DNA of 64,000 bases from Nemertoderma westbladi (lineage: Eukaryota > Xenacoelomorpha > Nemertodermatida > Nemertodermatidae), in the NCBI GenBank assembly GCA_032718475.1, contig JAUCBJ010007698.1, positions 1 through 64,000 of the forward strand, read 5' to 3'. Position 1 is the stretch's first letter. Each line of letters begins with the position of its first letter. Positions 54,895 to 64,000 of this stretch are shown here, in pieces. The translations under genes and the position numbers were made by a program. Below the pieces are notes generated by a model. The model was not told the DNA's origin, did no database searches, and saw only the letters and a list, made by a program, of their open reading frames with translations.

Positions 54895-56146
54895 TCATAG
54901 AGTTAATATTAGTTACAGCTACTTAGTGACAGCTTTTAGTAAGTGCTGCAACTATGTTTAGTAAGAGCTATCTGTTACTAAAAACAACTGATTTTAGTAA
55001 GAGCACTGACTTAACTTAGTTTCAACTAGCCCTTAAAAAAAATCAGTATTCATAAACTGTTACTAAACTTAGTTCTAGCCTTTTTTTAGCAGTGCCGGTA
55101 CTTTAACTTATGTTTATCAAAAAGCTTTCAGTTTCAACTTAAGGTCGGTAGCTATGCCCTGCATGTCTCTATGTTTACTGTTTAACTTGAACTGGTAGTC
55201 TACATTAAAACCCATTAATTTTATTGGTCACTAAAACAATTCCTGTTTTCCAGTAAATTTTTTTGATTATCAAATATATATTTCCTCCACTCAATTTAAT
55301 TATCACTAAAATATATTTTCATCAAAAATAAATCTGTTACGGCCTGTTGTAATAAAATCCCTTCATTATTAGTGGCACTGTAACATGCCCTTTCCCACAT
55401 TTTAGCAATAATTTATATTTAATAGATTTAATGTTAATTAATAGATTTTAGCGGAAACTGAATATTTTAGTGATTTCCTATTAAAATTATAGTGAAAAAT
55501 TATTATTTTTAGTCAGTTAGTAAGGCGATAATTCAATTGGCTACCATTATCGAATACCATTATTTACATTCGGTAATAGAGATGAAATTAATGAAGTGGG
55601 AACGCTACCGCTTTTTCATCTTGCGAAAGTTGGCGAATGGTAGAATTCTTTAGCAAAACACATTTTTCAACGGACGAGGACCGTTCGGCAACAATCTCAC
55701 CATTCAAGAATGTACGCTGAAATTTGGAAATTTAAGTCGGATATATGTTTAAAAAACAACAAGCTTTATGTCCATACATTTGACAGTTTCTCTGCAACAA
55801 CACATTTGCAATGAACACAGAATGCTAGAAAAACAAGAGAGAGTATAATGTGGCCGGAGTCGTCAGTAACATAATAACCATACTGTATGTATGAAGGCCA
55901 ACATAGAATAAGTAAGCGGTCTTACCAACTTAGTCACATCTTCATGTGACTAGAAATTTAAGTTACAGCTAATACTAACTTAATTAAGACTAAATTCTAT
56001 GAATACGAGTTTAGCAACAACTAGTACTAAATACGTTAGTAATAAGTAGCAGCAACTTCTCTGAATACCAAATTAGTACAAGCACTTACTAACTTGATGT
56101 GACTAGGACTAAGTTCCTAGTTAGTCACATTTATGAATACCGCCCC
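54895..56146. mobile_element. 1252-bp inverted-repeat element (MITE-like)
   Basis: The ends GGGGCGGTATTCATA (54895-54909) and TATGAATACCGCCCC (56132-56146) are perfect inverted repeats; inside, ACTTAGT/ACTAAGT and TTAGTAAG words recur in mirrored order. Outside the ends a further inverted pair (TGAAATTTTCAGTGAATGGT at 54718 and its near-complement at about 56185) extends the symmetry. No coding capacity. Confidence 0.75.
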
Positions 56147-56405
56147 TGATCAATGGCCAATATGTGAATATGTCAAGACCATTTACTGAAAATTTCAAAC
56201 GAATTCATTAAAAAATAACGGTGTAGATAGGTTTTGAGTGAAGGAAAAAATGAGAAATAATATTCTGAGTTAAATGCATGTAAATTTTAAAACCTTCCCG
56301 CGCGAATTGGTTAGTCTCTATGTGACCAATTTCTAAACAAGTATAAAAATTTATAAATCGCTATTTTCATTTATAAATTTACCTAACATGTTTAGAAAAA
56401 ACCCT

Positions 56406-56465
56406 GGGGGGGGGGGGGGGGGCAGGGACCTGAATGACGACACTATATTCCAGGACATGGTTCAC
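56406..56465. repeat. 17-G tract with shared flank
   Basis: G17 (56406-56422), then ACCTGAATGACGACACTATA and TTCCAGGACATGGT as at 22399-22470. It sits exactly at the inner edge of the right foldback arm. Confidence 0.85.
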
Positions 56466-56479
56466 GTAGAGCCTATCTC

Positions 56480-56845
56480 ACCTATACAAATAATGTCCAT
56501 TGCAACTACATAACGTATGGGCTGCAGAAAAACAATACAAAAACTAATGTCCCCAGATGTGCGCAAGGGACAGTATTTAGAACGGTGTGTTTTCGTCAAT
56601 ATATAAAAAATTTTCTTAATGTCCATTGCAACTACATAACGTATGGGCTGCAGAAAAACAATACAAAAACTAATGTCCCCAGATGTGCGCAAGGGACAGT
56701 ATTTAGAACGGTGTGTTTTCGTCAATATATAAAAAATTTTCTTAATGTCCATTGCAACTACATAACGTAGGGGCTGCAGAAAAACAATACAAAAACTAAT
56801 GTCCCCAGATGTGCGCAAGGGACAGTATTTGGAACGGTGTGTTTT
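56480..56845 (-). repeat. 126-bp tandem array, right arm, three copies
   Basis: The complement of the left-arm unit: CAGATGTGCGCAAGGGACAG recurs three times at 126-bp spacing. Units are more uniform than on the left. Confidence 0.95.
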
Positions 56846-57305
56846 TGTTAAATTATTATATAAGGCCTATTCTTAGCGTCTATTGCTCTTACAATACGTA
56901 CTGTAGAAGGGTCCAAATAATTGTAAAGCATCAAATTCATAATTAATATAATTAAATGATAAGAGTTATATCATTAATTGTTGTGCGCCACTATATTTGT
57001 ATTTATACAACCTAAAATTAATTAGTCTTCCCGCAGAAAGAAATAATATTTTGAGCAGTGATGGCAGTATTACGGTTTATTTCTTGAAACTGCAAGTATT
57101 TTCAAAACAAATTGCTACATGCTTGCTAACTTGTACGCATTGATACAGGGGGAATTGTTCAGCGCTATCGCTATCGACTAAGTGAAAACCCATTGTTATA
57201 GTAAATGAGTAAACTATGGAAACTTGTATCACAAGTAGTCTTTAGGTAACTAATAGAGAAATATTAACTTTTACAATAATTATTCACGAGTGTAAAAGAA
57301 CACTA

Positions 57306-58520
57306 TCTCTTTGTACTGTACTGACCTGGCCAAGTATTCCAATTACTAGAATCATATCCATGAAGTTGCATAAAAACAAAGCATTTCAGTTTCCTTTTCC
57401 ATATACTGTATGTGTTACACTACAGTAGTTGTGGACTGTGGACATTAATTTTCGTATGTGTCTTGACCCCAGTTGGGGTTTGTGGACATCACTAAACACA
57501 CTCAGGTACAACACACATAATTATGACGTCACCAAAAGCAATGTCCGCACAGTGAATGTAAAAAAATGATTTTTGAAATATTGGAAAAATTTTAAATTTT
57601 GAAAAGCAAACATTTCCCATTACTTATTAGGAAGCTAATTTGAAAATTTGAAGGATTTTCATTGGATAGTTCTCTAGATATTTAATAAATAAGTACGTCC
57701 ACAGATCCCTTGGTTGTGAGCTTGTCCACAGAATCCATAGTTAACCCGTATAGGTGTGTGTGTGTGTGTGTGTGTGTCGGTAGCCATAAATGTCGGAAGC
57801 CATAATCGAAGTTAATATCTTCAGTTAAATTGTATGGTTGAATCGAATTATTTCGATTCTTCTATCGGTAATTAATTATTTAGGGGGGTAACATTTATCC
57901 CATCTGGTATAAAATTAACATGGGTAGATTCGCCGTGTCCCATTCTATCAAAGTCTTTACTTTATACTCGAGATTAATGTCAAGTTTTATAGTTATTTAT
58001 TGATTTACAATTAAAATTGCATTTTTATCAATTAATTCACACGCAGGCTCTAACCGCCTAATGACAGTCAATACGGAGTAATTCCTTCCCGTGTCTTAGC
58101 AACGCTGAGAATGTCCTGGCCTGTTAGAGGCAGACTGCTGCTGGTTGGGGATGGTAGGATAGCATTAATTCCCTAAACATTCACTCACTCTCCATAGAAC
58201 TGGCTGACGGGGGTGTGTGTGTGTGTTTAGGTATCAGTTATTCAATGACATTAATATTATTACTAATGAAGGAATAGTGCTCCTTCAATACATCTCAACA
58301 GACATCAATTCATTGCCTGTGCCTACCAACGCGTGCTCCATAACATAACAACATATATCCTTGATTTCCATCACCTCTCACCACAATTATTATTAGTAAT
58401 TAAAAGTTTCAATTCGGTTTGTCGTTCCGTTATCTGGTTATTCAGTTATTGCATTATTAATAAATAAATGTTTTAAAATATATCTTACGAAATATGGTTA
58501 ATAATAAAAACTTGTCGCTA
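57306..58520. other. Intergenic spacer
   Basis: A GT microsatellite at 57749-57776 and a shorter one at 58211-58224. ATGACGTCACC near 57522 is CRE-like. No gene recognised. Confidence 0.5.
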
Positions 58521-59046
58521 ACATTCTCACTATGGGGGTTTTAAGGAGTGCTGATTACATTTCTGATGTCAGTTTTCATGTTTACATAAATCTAGTCTGT
58601 CTGTCTGTCGGTCTTTCTGTCAGTCAGTCTGTCAAAACATAAAAGAGAATTCAAATTAACTAACATTCTCGCTATTGGGGTTTTAAGGGGTGCTGATTTC
58701 ATTTCTGATGTCAGTTTTCAGGTTTACATAAATATAGTCTGTCTGTATGTCGGTCTTTCTGTCAGTCAGTCAGTCTGTCAAAACTTAAAAAATAATACAA
58801 ACTAACTAACATTCTCGTTATGGGGGTTTTAATGGGTGCTAATTTTATTTCAGATGTCAGTTTTCACGTTTAAAAAAATCTAGTCTGTCTGGCTGTCGGT
58901 CTTTCTGTCAGTCAGTCTGTGAAAACTTAAGAAAGTATACTAACTAACCAACATTCTCGCTATGGTGGTTTTAAGGGTTGCTGATTTCATTTTTGATGTC
59001 AGTTTACACGTTTACATAAATCTAGTCTGTCTGTCTGTCGGTCTTA
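58521..59046. repeat. About 143-bp tandem repeat, three and a half copies
   Basis: Unit beginning AACATTCTCACTATGGGGGT, with TTCTGATGTCAGTTTTCA and TCTAGTCTGTCTGTCTGTCG; starts near 58521, 58664, 58809 and 58951. The last copy stops at GTCGGTCTTAC where LINE sequence begins. Confidence 0.9.
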
Positions 59047-59321
59047 CAGGACATTTGCAGGACATTGCTTTCGCCGTGAGGACCAGCCAGTGCATAATCT
59101 TGTACTTTGGCAGCCTCATGGAGTGAATAAGCATGGTGGACAGCCCATGACTTTCTTGAGACGCATCTTAATGGACACTGGCCTTAAAGATGCGGATGAT
59201 CTAGCAAATGTCATGGGTGATAGGGAGTTGTGGCGGTGCAATTTTGTTGACAAGCCGGCACAGCATTCTTAAAAATGCAGCTGCAATGCAGCATGCCGAT
59301 CCTAGTAGTAGTAGTAGTAGG
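59047..59321 (+). pseudogene. LINE 3' fragment, copy 3
   Basis: 59050-59272 encodes the C-terminal tail G-H-C-F-R-R-E-D...L-V-L-W-Q-P-H-G, diverged from copies 1 and 2 (L-W-Q-P is shared), and ends 30 bp later in a TAG trinucleotide tail (59304-59321). Confidence 0.7.
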
Positions 59322-60315
59322 CATTACGCCATATACCTAACACTAATAATACAGTCTACAATACAGCCTATCTACAGTACAGAATGGATTTTTTGCCACG
59401 AAGAGCAATAAATGTCATTAATACTATCCACCAGTATACCTACTCCAAGAGCCTTCCAATAAAACATGTATTCCAGCATGACGTCCACTGCACGTCTTCG
59501 TGCTGTCCATTGTGACGTGCAGTGGACGTCATAGGCTCTAAGGGGTTAAGCAACACGGTCCCTACTTCGCCCTGTCGACACCCCAGCCATTTTTCACCAA
59601 TCCTTTTTTAGAGTTTTTTAATTTTTTTGGTATTGGTGAAAGTTCTACAACATTAGTAGATATGTTTTTTATGATAGCTAGTGTTTTTTTGCTCGCTAGT
59701 ATTTTTTGAAATTATAAAAAATGTGAAAGTCCATGATATTTCAGGTTAAACTGTTGAAGAATATATTAATGACCAAAATAATTTCCAAAAATTACTAGCT
59801 AGTAAAAAATACTAGCTATATACCATTAAAAATCTACTAAGGTTCTAGAATATTCACTAGTATAAAAAAAGCACTCAAAATCACAAAAAATAAAGGTTAA
59901 AAAACTCATTCGGGACCCTTTTGCTTAAGGAGTCAAAATTGTAGAACAAATTCCCGAAGTTTGCGACGTTTGCGAAATTCGCGAAGAATCCGTCAGTTTC
60001 TGTGCCCTAATGGTTTCGTGACGAAACAATCAAATCTTACACACTTAACACACGCGAACTAATTTAATGTGTGTATTAGTATGCATGAATCATTAAATAG
60101 AAATTAAATTAATGAACGCTATTTCAACATGAAATCTACGGAATCAAAACACAACACACCCACACTACTGAATTCAAAAATTTATATAGATTGCAACTTA
60201 TATTTGGCTACCTTTTAGGCCTAAATGGGTGATTAATTTAATTATTCACCCCTATATATTTGTAGCCTTTTTAATTTATGCCTCTAATTGAATCAAACAT
60301 TAAACTAAAATATTG
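59322..60315. other. Intergenic spacer
   Basis: GACGTCCACTGCACGTC (59480) and GACGTGCAGTGGACGTC (59514) form an inverted pair with a 17-nt spacer. 59640-59890 belongs to the GCTAG/TTCTAGAA A+T-rich family. No gene. Confidence 0.55.
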
Positions 60316-61080
60316 TTCGCGCTTTCAGACCTTTGGCAGTTTAACCCGCCAAATTAGAATGTCTTCTAGATAATAAATCTGCTTTTTAGTCTATGACAAG
60401 TATTTGATTCACTACACTAGTCGAAACCAATCCGTGCGCGACCATTCACCCGCTGGATATTCCCGGGAGATTGGGTTCGACGGTTTAATTTTTATTGCTA
60501 TGTAAGCCTAATGTATTATTCGACTGACAGTATTATATAATCTCTGACAATATTATTCACCTTCGGTAATATTAACAGTTCCTTTAGGACGTGGCGCTTT
60601 ATCTATATAAACAGAGTTATGACTTAAACTACTCGCAACGATATGGCTTAATTATAATCCACATATATGGCGCATTCTTTAGGAATGCTTCTTTAACAGA
60701 CTCACTCATACACTATGCTGCACAATACTGCACACTAATCTGCCAATCTTCACTGATTTTAGTCACATATAAAAAGAACACAGGCTGACTCATGTAGGGT
60801 CTATCAAATAACATTAGATTCACTTCAAACCACTTTAACATAAGTCACAATCGTTATTGGTAACCTTTCTCTCTTACCTTCGGTATATCAAGAATATTGG
60901 GTTGCGGGGTCATTTATCGTTATTCCAAATATAATTATTCATCAACCATATTATGAAGAACTGACAGCAAATAGCAGTATAAAACAACAAGTCAGTACCG
61001 GTAGGTACTGCACATAGGCATGAGATATTCAAGTAGTCAGTTTGCAGTCATCAGAGTCTTTAGGTAGTTAAAGGATATAT
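60316..61080. repeat. Dispersed repeat R1, right copy, left part
   Basis: Matches 4318-5078 in the same orientation, except for a diverged stretch at about 60992-61060. It is interrupted by the transposon at 61081. Confidence 0.85.
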
Positions 61081-63413
61081 GGGTCAATAAGCTTAAAAGT
61101 GGCCAATGGTTTGTCCGGAAGTTACGATATAATTTTAAATGCTTTAATTTATTCGTATATAATAAAGTTATATATTATTTTGTAGCTAATTTATTTGCGC
61201 AGCTTACGCACTAAAAATTATCAAAATCTGTAAAGGCAGTCAAAAGATATGCCCCATTAAAGACTGAAATATCGTGAAAATCAGTTGTCCCTTACATGAC
61301 AAGACCACAAACAACTGTAAATTTTATCACCCCAAGTGGCAAATATATAGAAAACCTATATATTGTTGGGAAGCTTAGATGTTTTGCTTTCTTTTCCGAT
61401 ATATTTCAGGCCATAATATTCATGTTGAACCATTTGAGATCGATACATAAAATGGGCATGGATTTTTCAATTTTTGTGTCACATCTGTAACATTTACGTC
61501 TAGAATCTGAAGTAGTAACTGTAGGTTTACAGTTTTGATATATTTAGAATCTACAGGGTTTCTAACATATATAGGCCAAATATCACATACAAAGGGTAAG
61601 GTCATCTCATTTGGGAAGCATTTATGTTTAACAAAGTCAATATTGAAAGCATAAACGTCCATATCTGTAACGCTACAAATGTGGCCATAGATTTTGATAA
61701 TATTAATCTCATACAAGTATAATGGTACGTGTGGAAAGGCAATTTGAATTTATGCCGCATTAACCCCAAGAGTTAATGTGATAAATAAACACCTAGGATG
61801 TATGGCGGTGGTAAGCGTTTTTGTCAACCATCTGTAACGCGTCACCGTTACAGTGCAGTGCGTTACAGATAGGGCATGTCTCATCTGTAACGCATTATAT
61901 AACCAGTTATCGATGCGTTACAGACTGTAGGTTTTCAGTCATATCTATATGACAGTCCTATCTGTAACGGAGGGTCACCCTGAAATACAATAAGGCATCA
62001 CTGTCAATATTTGAATGCCTACGCGTTTGATACGTTCTTCGTCTTCCTACTGACATCCTAACTGCTCATGGTAATGTGGTAGTGTAAGATGGGTAAGTGT
62101 AAAACGCGGAACCGGATGCAGGATCCGGATCGGTTCTCGAATTTTGAGGTTAAAACGCGGATCCGGGTTTTCATGAAATCCGGAAATGAGTGCAAAATGC
62201 GAATTCAATCTAATTTGAATTGTTGCTGGAGTGTTACTGGATCCTCCCGTAAGGGGAGTAAAACACGGATTCATGTTTATCTCTATCCGGGAAGAAGTGA
62301 TTGTGGATTCTGGGGAGTAAAGCGCAGATTCACTTCACATATGAAATTTTATGAATCCAGAGCTTCTGGCTCCGTGGTAAATAATTTAGGAATTAATTGC
62401 AAATATATACAATCTCCATCTTATAAATTTTAAAAGTAGGCCTATAAATAAAATGTGCTTTTTGCAGAATTTCGCTTTATTTCGTTTAGAATTGTAGAAG
62501 ATACATTTCCTACAAACAGTGTTTTTTTTAACATACAATATATTGTACAGACGGTACTTTGCCCTTTTTCGTTTTGCGTTTTTCGCTATTAGGCTTCCCT
62601 GCATAGGCGCGTAATTTATTACAACAATGCTGATAGCAATGATCCTCATAGCATATAAAAGGCCTATGCCCTATATTTTACTATCAATTTCTAAATCATT
62701 GGCTTAACATCACTCACTGACTTACATGAAGGACTTGTGCACTACTTATATTATTGTGATAAGTTTAGTCAGATCCATTTATTGGATGTGGTAATAGACG
62801 TCTCTGAATCAGTTGCAGAGAAACGCCAGGGAGCGGTTAAATAAGTACATCGAACAAATGGACCGCGGTTGTTATACAGAGTATTTTAAACAAGCATATA
62901 AAAAGCGGCGCGGTAGGGAGAATTAAACACGGGATAAAAAAAAACGTGTAAAACAAGATTATCGGTTACACAGAAAAATGTTAATGAAAAACTTTTTCTA
63001 TTTATTGAAACCATGTGTATTAAGTACATATACTTTAATGGATGCGATGGTTATGGGCAGATATCTCTGTTTGTTACAGATGTTTGTCCAATAAATTACC
63101 TTATTGTCGAAGCAATAAGTTATAATACTGCAAAATCCACAACATAATTACCGTTACAGATGGCCGTTACAGACGTTTGTCCCAAAAATGTCATCACTGT
63201 AATGCGGTACAGTGGTAGACAAAAACGTTACAGATATGACATTAGTTTTTGCCATATATCTCCCTTTGAGCAGCGCGTCATGCTCTCCCTCTACCATCAC
63301 AAGATTCGCCATGAAATTATCTTTCGAATGGTGTATGGTATGGCACTAATTTCCGACAAAAATTTTTTGGTCAATTTGTACCCCTTTTTGGCCACTTTTA
63401 AGCTTATTGACCC
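61081..63413. mobile_element. 2333-bp transposon with 26-bp perfect terminal inverted repeats
   Basis: The ends GGGTCAATAAGCTTAAAAGT plus GGCCAA (61081-61106) are perfectly inverted at 63388-63413. Flanks are ATAT on both sides; the empty site at 5073-5078 reads ATATAT, so the target duplication is ATAT (or TA if the terminal T/A is counted in the element). CTGTAAC words cluster below the ends (61484-61958 and, inverted, 63074-63235), as subterminal binding motifs often do. Four degenerate GTAAAACGCGGATCC-like words recur at 62098-62330. Minus-strand 61716-61420 (98 codons) and plus-strand 62089-62433 are open but match no transposase I recognise, so it is probably non-autonomous or an unfamiliar family. 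Confidence 0.85.
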
Positions 63414-63885
63414 ATATGCCCTTTATAATTAAACCTACTAGTGTACGACTAAAAAGCAGTACAGCACAAAAATACTTCCAAGCCGTTCTTTCTTTGGCTC
63501 AAGACTGAATGTAAACACTGCACATAGGCATTGCGTCATTTCTCGGAAATTTTATGTACAAGGAGCCACAAAAACGCTCTCATTGGCTGACTGAACTGAG
63601 AGACGCCGTAGAACAAAGGAAATCAACACGTATGAATGTCAGCTGTTAACCGTAGTCATAGTAACTACTGTTCAAGAGTAGCTATCACCCCTTTGCGTCA
63701 CGAATTGCCATAGAATCACAAAATATGCCTTTCACAGTACACATACGGAGGAAATAGGTCTTAGATCCTCTAAAAACACCGATACAGCAATAATACGGTC
63801 TCTTACACTTATTAAATCAACTACAGAGTATTTTAATGTAAAAGATAATAAAAATAACGGGGCAATTCAGCAAAGGCTTTTACAC
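63414..63885. repeat. Dispersed repeat R1, right copy, right part
   Basis: Matches 5075-5541 with a few substitutions. After GCTTTTACA at 63885 it continues CCGCTCCCAG, whereas the left copy passes into the 36-bp minisatellite. Confidence 0.85.
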
Positions 63886-64000
63886 CGCTCCCAGAAAATG
63901 GGATTTTCAGTCTATAAAATATAAAAATCACAGTTTCTAAAACGTAAAGATACTCTAAACAGTTAGTCTTTCTTACGCAGACGGCGTTTACGCAGTTTTT

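Larger units (their letters stand above)
52959..57305. mobile_element. Large foldback: inverted arms about 0.9 kb, 4.3 kb overall
   Basis: The left arm (about 52959-53860) and right arm (about 56470-57305) are inverted copies: ACACTCGTGAATAATTGTAA (52967) mirrors TTACAATAATTATTCACGAG (57274), TTTTCACTTAGTCGATAG (53056) mirrors CTATCGACTAAGTGAAAA (57172), and GACCCTTCTACGTACTGTAG (53318) mirrors CTGTAGAAGGGTCC (56902). Each arm ends in an array of the same 126-bp unit. A LINE fragment and another inverted-repeat element sit between the arms. Confidence 0.8.

Noticed and set aside
61420-61716. 98-codon minus-strand frame in the transposon as a transposase
   Set aside because: No DDE-type spacing, zinc finger or other transposase motif is visible; kept only as an unassigned open frame.

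Overview
The window is animal nuclear DNA: A+T-rich, gene-poor and crowded with mobile elements. Protein-coding genes have spliceosomal introns, a 3' AATAAA signal and Kozak-type starts. The gene set (a sperm-type Na+/H+ exchanger with a voltage sensor, the clathrin-associated pseudokinase SCYL2, a type II membrane fibrinogen-domain protein) together with BEL/Pao LTR elements and LINEs points to an invertebrate metazoan. The species cannot be named from the sequence; the palindromes TAGGCCTA and ACCGGT recur in the non-coding DNA.

Layout. 1-2149 (-) is the open gag-like frame of an LTR element running off the left edge, with a repeat-rich leader to about 4.3 kb. 4318-5541 is one copy of a dispersed repeat (R1) that runs into a 36-bp minisatellite; a second R1 copy lies at 60.3-63.9 kb and is split by a 2.3-kb terminal-inverted-repeat transposon. 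8275-9723 is an inverted-repeat element just upstream of the intronless sNHE gene (9790-13260, +). A 3.4-kb array of 57-bp units follows. SCYL2 lies on the minus strand (exon 1 22842-23904, exon 2 18024-19723), its single intron packed with repeats.

25.6-30.6 kb (-) is a BEL/Pao gag-protease region broken into four frames and cut off before reverse transcriptase. A tiny two-exon gene candidate sits upstream of it (31.0-32.9 kb, -), and a second decayed BEL/Pao fragment lies at 33.8-35.0 kb (-). 37867-39444 (+) is an intact fibrinogen-domain membrane protein; two inverted, truncated paralogues occur at 49.5-50.2 and 51.6-52.4 kb. 41.7-43.2 kb holds a broken coiled-coil gag-like gene, and 44.9-48.7 kb a scrapyard of LINE and gag fragments interrupted by a 55-bp satellite. 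52.9-57.3 kb is a large foldback whose arms carry inverted arrays of one 126-bp unit. Three 3' ends of one LINE family finish in TAG trinucleotide tails.

The intact host genes are sNHE, SCYL2 and probably the fibrinogen-domain gene; they show no operon-like or functional link. Most of the rest is transposon-derived. The most unusual signals are a 20-bp hairpin motif repeated six times through the BEL/Pao coding region in three different reading frames, a minisatellite in which every unit encodes a C(UUCG)G hairpin, and a nested transposon whose empty target site is preserved in the same window.
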